A stretch of DNA of 19,106 bases from contig JAJZRK010000034.1 of the NCBI GenBank assembly GCA_021802745.1, positions 1 through 19,106 on the forward strand. The letters are read 5' to 3'. The position numbers and the translations under genes are program-made. The notes below the pieces were generated by a model, which was not told the origin of the DNA, made no database searches, and worked only from the letters and a program-made list of their open reading frames with translations. This stretch comes from a bacterium (GTDB taxonomy: Bacteria > Gemmatimonadota > Gemmatimonadetes > Gemmatimonadales > Gemmatimonadaceae). This document shows positions 5,828 to 14,990 of the stretch, one piece after another. Numbering within the stretch: the stretch's first letter is position 1; each line of letters begins with the position of its first letter.

Positions 5828-7429
5828 GTGAGCGCTTCACCCACCGCCGGCACCGTCGGCCGCAACACGTCCGTCGCCCATTTTCTCGCCCCGCACTGGG
5901 GACGCATCGCCGACCGGCTCGCGCCGGTGATTGACCGCGACGGCGGCGACCCGGGCTCCGGACCGGTCGCGCTCCTCTGCGTGCCCGATTCCGGCGCGGC
6001 CGTCGAGCTCGCTGCCGCGCTGCGCACGGCGCGCCCCGCGATCGCCCGCATCCTGCCCGTCACCGACGCCTCGCGCGCCGCCCGCGTGCTCAAGACGTAC
6101 GGCGCCCCGATCGTCATCACGACGCCCGCCGACGCCGAGCGCATGCTCGCCGCCTCGGCCCTGCCGCTGGATGGCGTGCAGGTGGTCGCGCTCGTCTGCG
6201 CCGAGGAGTTCGACGCCGACCAGCTCGCCACCGTCATGTCGTCGGTGCCCAAGGACGCGCGCCGCGTGCTCGTGGCCTCCGAGGCGACGCCGATGGTGGA
6301 AATCCTGCTCGAGCGCTACTTCCACAAGGCCCACCGGCTCGCCGACGACGCCGCCGCCGAGACGACGCCCGCGCCCGTGCAGTACGTCTGCGTGCGCAGC
6401 CTGGAGGCGGCGGACGCCGTCCCGGCCATTCTTGACGATCTCGATCCGCCGTCGGCGACGGTGGTCTCAGCCAACGCCGCGGCCGTGCATGCCGCGCTCG
6501 CCGCGTACGGCTACCCCGCGGACAACGGCATGGTGCAGGTCAGCGACGGCGCGGCGCCCCAGAATGTCGCCCTCGTGATCTTCGCCGGACTCCCGGCGCC
6601 CGCGGCGTTCGAGGCCGCCATGGCGGCGCAGCCCGGGCGCGCGGTGGCGCTCATTGCCCCGCGCCAGCTCGGCGCCCTCCGGCGGCTCGCCGGCTCCGGC
6701 AGCGTCACGCCGTTCATGACCCGGCGTGCCACGAGTGCGGCGCGGGCACAGGAGGAACGCCTGCGCAAGGAACTCCGCGCGGTGCTCGTCGGCTCGTACC
6801 CGGCGCACGAGATCGTCTCGCTGGAGCCGCTCCTCGCCGAGTATGATGGCGTGGAACTGGCCGGCGCGGCGCTGCGCCTGCTCGACACGGCACGCAGCGC
6901 GGCGGCCGCCCCCGTCGAGGCACTCGCGGCGACGCCGGCTTCCGTCTCGATTTCCGATCGCGCGCCGCGCCCGGCGCCGCGCGCCGATCGCCCCGAACGT
7001 TCCACCCGGTTCGAACGCTCCGAGCGCCCCGAGCGCAGCAGCCGCCCGCGCGAGGAGTTCCCCCTGCGCGACCCGATGGAGCGCGCCAAGCCGCGCTTCG
7101 TGGATCGCACGATCCGCCGCGACCGTGATGACAAGCCGCCGCGCCGCGGTCCCGGCACCGACAGCGAGCGAGCGCCGCGCCGCAGCGTCAGCGACAAGGC
7201 ACGCGGGTCGTTCGGCGATAAGCCCCGCGGCGCCTATGGTGACAAGACGCGCGGGTCGTTCGGCGACAAGCCGCGTGGGTCGTTCGGCAATAAGCCCCGC
7301 GGCGCCTATGGCGACAAGACGCGCGGGTCGTTCGGCGACAAGCCGCGCGGCGGATTCGCCGGCAAGCGGGCCGGCGCCAGCGACAAGCCGCGGAGCGGAG
7401 GTCCGCGCCGGCCACGGGGTGATCAGTGA
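5828..7429 (+). CDS. Degenerate DEAD-box helicase-like protein with repetitive basic C-terminal tail
   Basis: 533 aa from a GTG at 5828, which follows GAGGT (5819-5823); the frame stays open to an ATG at 5705 inside aspC. The chain follows DEAD-box order but with eroded motifs. PDSGAA (53-58) sits at the PTRELA position, [11 protein letters not shown] (97-107) at [14 protein letters not shown] (122-129) at DEAD, and VASEAT (149-154) at SAT. Next comes a helicase-C-like half (about 183-285) ending in [12 protein letters not shown], with no HRxGRxGR motif. No Walker A GKT is present. Residues about 305-352 resemble the region after the core in CshA-type helicases. From about 380 the chain is disordered and Arg-rich, ending in 8-residue repeats. 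ATP hydrolysis is unlikely; RNA binding by the tail is an inference. The stop overlaps the tdk start (GTGA). Confidence 0.68.
   Translation: MSASPTAGTVGRNTSVAHFLAPHWGRIADRLAPVIDRDGGDPGSGPVALLCVPDSGAAVELAAALRTARPAIARILPVTDASRAARVLKTYGAPIVITTPADAERMLAASALPLDGVQVVALVCAEEFDADQLATVMSSVPKDARRVLVASEATPMVEILLERYFHKAHRLADDAAAETTPAPVQYVCVRSLEAADAVPAILDDLDPPSATVVSANAAAVHAALAAYGYPADNGMVQVSDGAAPQNVALVIFAGLPAPAAFEAAMAAQPGRAVALIAPRQLGALRRLAGSGSVTPFMTRRATSAARAQEERLRKELRAVLVGSYPAHEIVSLEPLLAEYDGVELAGAALRLLDTARSAAAAPVEALAATPASVSISDRAPRPAPRADRPERSTRFERSERPERSSRPREEFPLRDPMERAKPRFVDRTIRRDRDDKPPRRGPGTDSERAPRRSVSDKARGSFGDKPRGAYGDKTRGSFGDKPRGSFGNKPRGAYGDKTRGSFGDKPRGGFAGKRAGASDKPRSGGPRRPRGDQ
7205..7348 (+). repeat. 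In-frame 24-bp tandem repeats encoding an RG/FG-type tail
   Basis: Six 24-bp units encode 8-residue repeats alternating GSFGDKPR and GAYGDKTR (residues 460-507 of the helicase-like protein), followed by a decayed seventh unit, GGFAGKRA. The units form a higher-order 72-bp duplication: the order is A-B-A then A-B-A, and copies of GGGTCGTTCGG fall at 7205, 7253, 7277 and 7325. The tail is Arg-, Gly- and aromatic-rich, of a type that often binds RNA or drives condensate formation. Confidence 0.9.
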
Positions 7430-8031
7430 CCCAGCATTTCCAGTTGAGCGGCGGATGGGTGGAAGTGATCGCCGGCTCAATGTTCAGCGGCAAGAGCGAG
7501 GAGCTCATTCGCCGGGTGCGGCGGGCGATGATCGCGAAGAAGCGCGTCCAGGTCTTCAAGTCGCACCTCGACAATCGCTACACCGGCGTCTTCGCGGTCG
7601 GCTCGCACGACGGCCGTACGGTGGAGGCGGTGCCGGTGGATTCCGCGGCACAGGTGGCGACGCGCATTGAGCCGGACGCGCAGGTAATTGCCATTGACGA
7701 GGTGCAGTTCCTCGACGACGGCATCGTGGGCCTGGCCAGCGACCTGGCCGACCGCGGCCGGCGCGTGATTCTCGCCGGCATTGACACCGATTTTCGCGGT
7801 GAGCCCTTCGGCCCCATGCCCAAGCTGATGTGCCAGGCAGAGGTCGTGGACAAGCTGCACGCCATCTGCGTGCTCTGCGGCGCGCCGGCCACGCGCAACC
7901 AGCGCCTCGTGGACGGCAAGCCGGCGCATTGGGACTCGCCGCTGATCATGGTGGGCGGCACTGAGAGCTACGAAGCGCGATGCCGGCAGTGCCATCAGGT
8001 GCTGCGGGGGGATCAGCCGAGATTGCTCTAG
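7426..8031 (+). CDS. tdk: Thymidine kinase
   Basis: 201 aa. It phosphorylates thymidine to dTMP with ATP in the pyrimidine salvage pathway. The P-loop GSMFSGKS (17-24), the Walker B-like DEVQFL (91-96) and the lasso region with four zinc Cys (C148, C151, C186, C189 in CVLCG and CRQCH) are all present. The substrate-site segment [12 protein letters not shown] is also there. The length is typical of the type II (TK1-like) family. The GTG start overlaps the stop of the upstream helicase-like gene as GTGA, with GGGGTGAT just before it, so the two are probably translationally coupled. The TAG stop touches the first unit of the heptamer hairpin. Confidence 0.95.
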   Translation: MTQHFQLSGGWVEVIAGSMFSGKSEELIRRVRRAMIAKKRVQVFKSHLDNRYTGVFAVGSHDGRTVEAVPVDSAAQVATRIEPDAQVIAIDEVQFLDDGIVGLASDLADRGRRVILAGIDTDFRGEPFGPMPKLMCQAEVVDKLHAICVLCGAPATRNQRLVDGKPAHWDSPLIMVGGTESYEARCRQCHQVLRGDQPRLL

Positions 8032-8220
8032 AGATGGGAGATGAGAGATGAGAGATGAGAGATGGGAGATGGGAGATGGGAGATGGGAGATGAGAGATGG
8101 GAGAAGAGAGATAGGAGGGCGTCGGCTGAAGGTCGCTCGAAAGGCATTTCCCATCTCTCATCTCTCATCTCTCATCTTCCATCTCCCATCTCTCATCTCT
8201 CATCTTCCATCTCCCATCTG
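8031..8220. terminator. Heptamer tandem-unit hairpin between convergent tdk and pilX-like genes
   Basis: The left arm is twelve 7-bp units from 8031 to 8114: ten GAGATGG/GAGATGA units (8031-8100) and two decayed ones (GAGAAGA, GAGATAG). A largely unique stretch follows (8115-8150). The right arm is ten units of CCATCTC/TCATCTC, two with a final T, from 8151 to 8220. Pairing left units 10 to 1 with right units 1 to 10 gives a stem of about 70 bp in which mismatches fall almost only at the variable G/A base, many being G-U pairs in RNA. It fills the gap between the tdk stop (8029-8031) and the pilX-like stop (8224-8226). Confidence 0.85.
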
Positions 8221-8223
8221 ACC

Positions 8224-10470
8224 CTACGGCGCCGCTCTGCTCCCTCGCAACCGCGTAAAGTACGCCCGGATGAGCGTCGCGCTCTTCAGCTGGCGCGGAT
8301 CGACGTCGAACGACTTGAGCGGGCGCACGCGGGTCCTCGCCAGCGGGAAATACGGCGGACGCCGGTTCGTCAGCTGGCACGGGTCAAGTTCACGCAGTGG
8401 TCGCAAGCCCGATCCACTTGTGGAGGCGCTGTAGGGCGCGGCGTACGTCCGCATGATCGCGCCGCCGACCACCTGCATGCAGCCACCTGCGGCCGTGAAA
8501 CTGCTCCCCTCCGGGCACGTGAAGGTTGGCGTCGTGCGCGGCGTATTCGAGCCTGAATTGAAGGCACTCACGGAGCCGCCAAGCGCCATCGCGATGCCCT
8601 GGAAGATGAAGTCGCGATTGCCGCCCTGCATCGAGGTGTCGCCGGGAGCGCCAGTCGTCGCATAGATGCGCGGCCGGTTGATGGCGTTGTCGGACACCAT
8701 GATCGAATCCCGGGAGATGAGGCCGAAGAGGTTGCGACAGAGATTCGCGGTGTCGGCCGGTGGCTGGTCATACCCGACATCGTCAATCAGCGACACCGGG
8801 CCGTTGACATACAACGTCGCGCGCCCGCGCACCGTCCCCGAGAGGAAGAGGCGTCCGCTGGAGTAGATTACTCCGCGGAACCGCGGGTTGTATGTCGTGT
8901 TGATGGGAAACAGGTAGGAGCGCTCCACCGTCTGCCGCGTCGGCGCGAGGTTGGCCGGGAGGTTGCTGGTCCCTCCGTAGGCCTGCCACCGGCCAAGCTC
9001 CAATGCATCTTCGAAGTAATTGTAGGTGACGTCGGGCTTGCACTCCCCCACCGCGCCGGCCTGATCAACGACACAATCATAGACGCGTGCCGTGAAGGTG
9101 GTGTCCTGGCCGCCGTACCGCTGGGACGCGCCACAGGCCGGCGAAGAGCCCCAGGTGTACGCCGAGGTGGTCCCCCACGGGAAGGAGAACGCCTGGGTGC
9201 ACGCGGTGCCAGTCGTGTAGCGTTCCACGTTCATGAGATACGGGCTGCCAAATGGAAAACAGCGGGACGTCGGCTGCTGCATGATGATGCGGTACGCAGT
9301 GCGTGAGCCGTCCCCCATGGCGGTCGCCTGCGCCGCCGAAACCGTGGGGAAAGTGCTCGTCTGGATGCGCGCCTGCACCCAACCCACCGAGTGCATGGCA
9401 ATTGGGAAGAACTCGCGCCGCCCGCCGATGGTGTAGAAGGCGCCGCACTGGTGCACCAATATCTGCGTGGGGAGCGGCACTTGGGTGGTGACGGCGCCGG
9501 GGAAGTTGGTCGCGAGACGGATGGTATCGGCGCGATAGCCGTAGCGGTCGCTCACGAGATTGAAGACGCGAAAGAAGCCCTCAGTGGAGTCGATCGTGCC
9601 ACTGTTGTTCACGTCGTACGAGATGAACTCCAGCCGGCTGCCGAAGGTCGCGTTGCAGGTGAAGCCGCAGTCGTACCCCGACAGGTCGGCAACAGTGTAT
9701 GAATTGCCTCCGGTGTACGTCCCGCTCACCGGAGTCACGGACACGTTGCCCGCATTCGACAGTGCCTGATAGCGCGACGCCAGGCCGGTCGCCGACGGCG
9801 AGAGCGGGGTGCTTGTCGTCGGAAAAGGAATGACCGTCGCGCCACCGGTGGCGGAGACGGTGTCTGCCCATTGCGCGGAGCCACTGATGGTACCCGCCGC
9901 GCTTACCGTGTCGCTGAAAGCAGGGCTCGGTGACCCGGAGCTTGCCGCCGTGAACCGGTTATTCGCGTGCACCCGACCCGAGATGTTCTCGCCGGCGCCT
10001 ATGGACGCTCCCGCTGGAAAGTCGTTGGCGAATAGGCCGTACCGGGCGAACGACTGGGCAAGAAAGTCCTGGCGCCGCGCCAGCCGGAGGCCCTGGGCAT
10101 CGCTGACCGTCGCGAGCACGGTGATATAGGGAACATACGATCCTGACGTATCGCCCGTGTACGCGGCATACAGGTTGACCGTCAGCCCCGTTACCGGCGC
10201 GCCGGTTGACGTTGTGACGGCCTGGTTGGTGAGCAGCTGCCGGTAGCCGGTGTCATACAGCGCAAGGGTTGTGTCGCGCTGCAAGCGCGAGCGCCCAAGC
10301 TCAAGCGCCGATTCGACCGCATACTCCAGGTCGCGCTGCTTGTCTTGGTACCGGCTCAGCATCCCCGAACTGCCCGTCATGTAGATGGCGGACGCTGCCA
10401 GCGCGGCGAGCGACAGCGTCATGATCAACACGAGGATTAGTGCCGATCCTCGGCGCACGCGCGCCATCAT
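8224..10470 (-). CDS. Large PilX/GspK-like pilus protein (DUF4900-like)
   Basis: 748 aa. The N-terminus MMARVRRGSALILVLIMTLSLAALAASAIYM is a prepilin-type leader (cleavage after G8) and helix, but +5 is Leu instead of Glu, as in tip-located GspK/PilX-type minor pilins. It is far longer than ordinary PilX (about 150-200 aa). The body is Ser/Thr/Gly-rich. ISGRVHANNRF near residue 165 and GVIYSSGRLFLSGTVRGRATLYVNGPVSLIDDVGYD near 533-570 resemble DUF4900-type beta-repeat regions of PilX-like proteins. Residues 286-297 (DVNNSGTIDSTE) form a canonical EF-hand calcium loop. Several Cys pairs suggest disulfides. The ATG overlaps the pilW-like stop as ATGA, so translation is probably coupled. The exact position in the pilus is inferred. 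Confidence 0.8.
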   Translation of the reverse strand: MMARVRRGSALILVLIMTLSLAALAASAIYMTGSSGMLSRYQDKQRDLEYAVESALELGRSRLQRDTTLALYDTGYRQLLTNQAVTTSTGAPVTGLTVNLYAAYTGDTSGSYVPYITVLATVSDAQGLRLARRQDFLAQSFARYGLFANDFPAGASIGAGENISGRVHANNRFTAASSGSPSPAFSDTVSAAGTISGSAQWADTVSATGGATVIPFPTTSTPLSPSATGLASRYQALSNAGNVSVTPVSGTYTGGNSYTVADLSGYDCGFTCNATFGSRLEFISYDVNNSGTIDSTEGFFRVFNLVSDRYGYRADTIRLATNFPGAVTTQVPLPTQILVHQCGAFYTIGGRREFFPIAMHSVGWVQARIQTSTFPTVSAAQATAMGDGSRTAYRIIMQQPTSRCFPFGSPYLMNVERYTTGTACTQAFSFPWGTTSAYTWGSSPACGASQRYGGQDTTFTARVYDCVVDQAGAVGECKPDVTYNYFEDALELGRWQAYGGTSNLPANLAPTRQTVERSYLFPINTTYNPRFRGVIYSSGRLFLSGTVRGRATLYVNGPVSLIDDVGYDQPPADTANLCRNLFGLISRDSIMVSDNAINRPRIYATTGAPGDTSMQGGNRDFIFQGIAMALGGSVSAFNSGSNTPRTTPTFTCPEGSSFTAAGGCMQVVGGAIMRTYAAPYSASTSGSGLRPLRELDPCQLTNRRPPYFPLARTRVRPLKSFDVDPRQLKSATLIRAYFTRLRGSRAAP

Positions 10471-11600
10471 GGGAAGGTCACCGTCGAAGTCCCCGTGCGG
10501 AGCGCGGAGAGACCCGAGCAGTCGCGCGCGGCCACGCCGTACTCATACGTCCCGGCCACCACTGGTACGTCGAAGTCCTGGAACCGGTACGCGGATCCGC
10601 GCACCGCTGGCCGGCTTCCGATTGGGGTCCAGGTCGTCGCCCCGCTCAGGCGACGGTACAGCACATACTGGCGCACGTCGCGCGGCGCGGTGGAGTCCCC
10701 CGCCACACCGGACCAGCCAAGGCGCACATCCAGCTTCTGTCCCGCCGGCGCGTTTTCCACCGTCACCCCCAGCGAGTCAGGCGTCGCCGGCACGGCCCCG
10801 CAGCGGGCGCTGAACAGTTGGAGCGCGTTCCGCAACTTCACGGTGGCGTACAGGTTGCGGTAGATATTCACCCGATTCCTCGAGTCCCAGAATCGCCCGG
10901 TGACCCGCAGCTGCACCGCGGTAACGGAGTCCGCGCGCGAAAGGGAGTCGTCCCAGTAGATCGGCAGCGACGCATTGGCGATCGCGGACGTCGTCCCGCT
11001 CGCATTCACGCTGTAGTAGCGGAAGAAGAAGTTCGAGTCGCTTGCCAGGTACAGGTTGCGCGTGACCAGCGTGCTGTCGCGATCATTCACGCGTCGGTAC
11101 AGCACATACAGGTTGGTGTTCCCGCCCGCGGTGTCCGGGAGCAGGTAGTACTGGATGGTCTCCGCCTTCCCCGTGCTCCCGCTCGGGTCGGTGTACGCCG
11201 CGGTCGGGTACGTCTTGCTTGCCGTGCGCAGCGGCCCGGCGCGTGAGACCATCCAGCTCTGGGTCCAGAGCGTGTCGTAGGAGGAATCCCAGTACGACGC
11301 ATTCGGGTCGGTCGTGGTCGTGCGCCCCACGCGGTTGGCGTTGAAGGCAATGGCGAGCGGGGCCGCCTGCACGATGACCGGCTGGCCGATGTCGCCGCCG
11401 GCGAGGCGCAGGTCGGCCTCGATGCGCGCCACCGCGTAGCGCGCGCTCTGGAAGGCATCCATGCGCCCCGCCCCGGCGTCCATCGCCCGGGTCTGCGCGC
11501 GGAAGAACGGCACGGCGATCGCGAAGACCAGCACGGTAATCGAGACCGCGAAGATCATCTCGACCATGCTGAAGCCGCGGCGGCGTCCGGAGAGGCGCAT
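10467..11600 (-). CDS. pilW: PilW-like minor pilin with C-terminal Fn3-like domain
   Basis: 377 aa. The leader MRLSGRRRG^FSMVEMIFAVSITVLVFAIAVPFF has the prepilin peptidase site after G9, Phe at +1, Glu at +5 (E14) and a hydrophobic helix; QSARYAVARIEADLRLAGGD (51-70) is the conserved PilW/GspJ-like helix end. The middle (about 80-265) is a beta-rich pilin body. From about 270 to 377 the sequence looks like a fibronectin type III domain: QKLDVRLGWSG, DVRQYVLYRR, FQDFDVPVVAGTYEYGVAARDCSGLSA. That addition is not part of ordinary PilW. The gene starts at an ATGA overlap with pilV-like and ends in one with pilX-like, making a tight three-gene operon for priming or decorating a type IV pilus or pseudopilus. 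Confidence 0.82.
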   Translation of the reverse strand: MRLSGRRRGFSMVEMIFAVSITVLVFAIAVPFFRAQTRAMDAGAGRMDAFQSARYAVARIEADLRLAGGDIGQPVIVQAAPLAIAFNANRVGRTTTTDPNASYWDSSYDTLWTQSWMVSRAGPLRTASKTYPTAAYTDPSGSTGKAETIQYYLLPDTAGGNTNLYVLYRRVNDRDSTLVTRNLYLASDSNFFFRYYSVNASGTTSAIANASLPIYWDDSLSRADSVTAVQLRVTGRFWDSRNRVNIYRNLYATVKLRNALQLFSARCGAVPATPDSLGVTVENAPAGQKLDVRLGWSGVAGDSTAPRDVRQYVLYRRLSGATTWTPIGSRPAVRGSAYRFQDFDVPVVAGTYEYGVAARDCSGLSALRTGTSTVTFP

Positions 11601-12031
11601 CAGAAGGCCGCGACGACGAGCGACTTGTTGACCGTGGTCTGCGTGGCGGCGTGCGTTACGGTCACCGTGACGGTCACGTAGCGCGCCCGGTACGCCGAAT
11701 CGACGGCCACGGCGGAGGTCGTCCTGGTGTAGCCGGGATAGGCGCTCATCGACGGATTCGCCGACGAGCTCGCGCTGGTTTCTGTGGTGCCATTGAAGGT
11801 GGCAACCAGCGTCGAGTATGGCCGGTGCAGTTCCACCGCCTCGAGCCGTGCGGCGGCCAGTTCGCTGGCGACGGTCAGGGCGTCGTGGTTGTTCGTGAGG
11901 TGCTGGAACCGGCGCGTGAAGTTCGACAGCCCGACAAGCACGCCGCTGAGGATCATCACGGCCATGATGACCTCGATCAGCGTCATGCCAGAACGGCGCT
12001 TCCAAGCGCGCACGGAGGTCCCTGTCAGCAT
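11600..12031 (-). CDS. pilV: PilV-like minor pilin / type IV prepilin
   Basis: 143 aa. The leader MLTGTSVRAWKRRSG^MTLIEVIMAVMILSGVLVGLSNF has the prepilin cleavage site after G15, Met at +1 and Glu at +5 (E20), followed by the hydrophobic assembly helix. The remainder (LTVASELAAARLEAVELHRPY, then Thr/Ser-rich beta strands ending in VVAAF) is a small pilin head. It is the first gene of the minor-pilin operon and overlaps the next by ATGA. The ATG at 12031 has no clear ribosome site; an in-frame GTG at 12013 would give 137 aa with a shorter leader. It is divergent from the regulator gene at 12145. Confidence 0.83.
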   Translation of the reverse strand: MLTGTSVRAWKRRSGMTLIEVIMAVMILSGVLVGLSNFTRRFQHLTNNHDALTVASELAAARLEAVELHRPYSTLVATFNGTTETSASSSANPSMSAYPGYTRTTSAVAVDSAYRARYVTVTVTVTHAATQTTVNKSLVVAAF

Positions 12032-12075
12032 CCGTTAGGAATGTGGCCACTGCGCCGGGGCCGACGCCAGCCCTT

Positions 12076-12105
12076 TTGCCCATGGGGTCACGCTGGTGGT
12101 AACTT
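12076..12105 (+). promoter_or_regulatory. Possible promoter of the regulator-tryptophanase operon
   Basis: TTGCCC (12076-12081), an 18-bp spacer and TAACTT (12100-12105) lie 39 bp before the ATG at 12145, in the 113-bp divergent gap with the pilin operon. A palindromic CCCATGGG (12079-12086) overlaps the -35 region and is repeated at 12142-12149 over the start codon. The promoter call is weak to moderate. Confidence 0.32.
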
Positions 12106-12144
12106 CTCCATGCCGCCACGACGACGGCCTCCACCCAGACCCCC

Positions 12145-12944
12145 ATGGGCGTCATCGCCACGCTGCTCCCTCTCGACCGCTGCCTGCAGCGGGTCCACGG
12201 CGCCGTCCGCGGACAGCATACGCTCACACCCTGCCGCAGCTGGGATGAACTGCTCACGGCGTGCGCCACCGAGCCGGTGCACCTGGCCGTGGTGGACCTG
12301 TTCGCCGACGGCGCGGCCAGTTTCGAGCAAATCCGTCAGCTGCGCACGCGCTTTCCGCGGCTGACCCTGATCGCGTACGTCACTGCCACGCCGCAGCGGT
12401 CCCGCGATCTCTTCGACGCCGGGCGCGCCGGACTCGACGGCCTGCTCCTCGTGGACCTCGACGACTCGCCCCAGGCGGTGCGGACGGTCGTGGAGCAGGC
12501 CGAGGCACGCGGCGTCGCCGCCCTGCTGCGGCACCGCCTGGCCGCCATGGACACCGTGGCCCGCGATGCCATCCTGATCGTCGTCACGCGCGCCCACATG
12601 CGGCTGACGTCGCACCGGCTCTCCGAGACGCTCTCGATCAACAAGGCGACCCTGCTCGACACGCTGCGTCGGGAGCGCCTCCCCGCCCCGCAGAAGCTCA
12701 TCGGCTGGGGCCGGCTCATCGTCGCCGGACAGATGCTCGACGACCCCAAGCGCAGTGCGGACGGCATTGCCCGCGCGCTCGACTTTCCCTCGGGCTCGGC
12801 GTTCCGCAACATGTGCCAGCGCTATGTGGGCGCCACGCCGCTCGAGATCCGGGAGCATGGCGGCGCCCGCTACGTCACCGCGCAGTTCCTGCGCGCCATC
12901 GGCCGGCCTGCCCTCGCGGAAGGCCTCGAGGAACCGAGCACCCC

Positions 12945-12948
<4 letters not shown>
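12145..12948 (+). CDS. Receiver-like/AraC-type HTH transcriptional regulator
   Basis: 267 aa. The N-terminal half (about 1-120) has the pattern of a response-regulator receiver domain: LAVVDLF with Asp51 at the phosphoacceptor position, then LIAYVTAT (Thr80) and LDGLLLVDLDD. The N-terminal acidic pair and the conserved Lys of LxKP are missing, so phosphorylation is doubtful. The C-terminal half has two helix-turn-helix segments typical of AraC/XylS proteins: SHRLSETLSINKATLLDTLRRE (156-177) and ADGIARALDFPSGSAFRNMCQRYVGATP (205-232). The stop overlaps the tryptophanase GTG as GTGA, which implies co-translation and makes tnaA the obvious candidate target; the divergent pilin operon is another. 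The signal it senses is unknown. No strong ribosome site precedes the ATG. Confidence 0.72.
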
Positions 12949-14333
<1,385 letters not shown>

Positions 14334-14353
14334 GCAACAGTCGGGCGTTTGAA

Positions 14354-14381
14354 ACGGGGACGGCCGAGAGGCCGTCCCCGT
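14354..14381. terminator. GC-rich hairpin terminator between convergent tnaA and fimT-like genes
   Basis: A perfect 12-bp stem, ACGGGGACGGCC (14354-14365) with GGCCGTCCCCGT (14370-14381), closes a GAGA tetraloop. It is followed by GGCATTTC on the plus strand and TTTC on the minus strand, so the U-runs are short. It is the only complete convergent junction in the window with a plain hairpin instead of tandem-unit arms. Confidence 0.82.
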
Positions 14382-14393
14382 CGGCATTTCAGG

Positions 14394-14945
14394 CTACAGG
14401 GAGTCGTGCTTCCAGCTGCCCGACAGGTAGCGCCAGAGTCGCGTTCGTCCGGTGGCGCCGGTGAACTCGATGGCGCGCAGCGCGTCGCTGCGCCCGGTCG
14501 GGACGCCGATGTACAGGAAGGCGTCGCCGCTCGCCGACCCGTTGGGATAGAAGGTGATGACGGGCCCCGTCCCCGTGGAGGAAACGCCGGGGCCGGTCGC
14601 GTAGTACGCCGTGGCCCCGTCCACCGTGACGGAGGGAATCGCGAACGACGCCCCTTCATTGAGCCTCCACGACGTCCACTGCTCCGCCGCGTCGGCCGCG
14701 CCGTTGGCGTCGGTATCCTGCACCACGCGCATGCGCGACGCGGCGTAGTCGAGGACGACGAGGACGTTCGTGTTGTACTTCATCGCCGTTTGCTGCGCGC
14801 TGATGAGCGTTTTCTGCACCAGGCGGCCGTTCGCGTCCTGGCGGAGGCGCAGAAAGGAGATCTTGGGGACCGCCATGGCCGCCATGATGGCGATCAGGGC
14901 GAGCACCAGCATCAGTTCAATGATCGTGTATCCGCGGCGAGGCAC
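14394..14945 (-). CDS. FimT/GspH-type pseudopilin
   Basis: 183 aa. The leader VPRRG^YTIIELMLVLALIAIMAAMAVPKI gives prepilin cleavage after G5, Tyr at +1 and Glu at +5 (E10), followed by the hydrophobic assembly helix. The segment VQKTLISAQQTAMKYNTNVLVVLDYAASRMRVVQDTDANG (residues 45-85) is the typical GspH/FimT amphipathic helix and first beta strands, and the end FYPNGSASGDAFLYIG also fits GspH. The start is the GTG at 14945, the only in-frame initiator just before the leader; no ribosome site is obvious. It stands alone, divergent from coaE, and is separated from the other pilin genes by the regulator-tryptophanase pair. Confidence 0.85.
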   Translation of the reverse strand: MPRRGYTIIELMLVLALIAIMAAMAVPKISFLRLRQDANGRLVQKTLISAQQTAMKYNTNVLVVLDYAASRMRVVQDTDANGAADAAEQWTSWRLNEGASFAIPSVTVDGATAYYATGPGVSSTGTGPVITFYPNGSASGDAFLYIGVPTGRSDALRAIEFTGATGRTRLWRYLSGSWKHDSL

Positions 14946-14990
14946 GGGATGGAAGTTGCACGGCGCGCATGGCGGACGCCATTGTTCCGC

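Noticed and set aside
8031..8220. Possible CRISPR-like array
   Set aside because: The units are 7 bp without spacers and the two halves are inverted copies. No cas gene is present.
8062..8556. Open frame starting in the heptamer repeat with runs such as GDGRWEMGDERWE
   Set aside because: It is translation of the GAGATGG units running into the antisense of the pilX-like gene; there is no sign of a real protein.
12261..12944. Extension of the tryptophanase frame upstream to 12261
   Set aside because: The upstream part is an out-of-frame reading of the regulator gene. The family-like sequence begins at the GTG at 12945.
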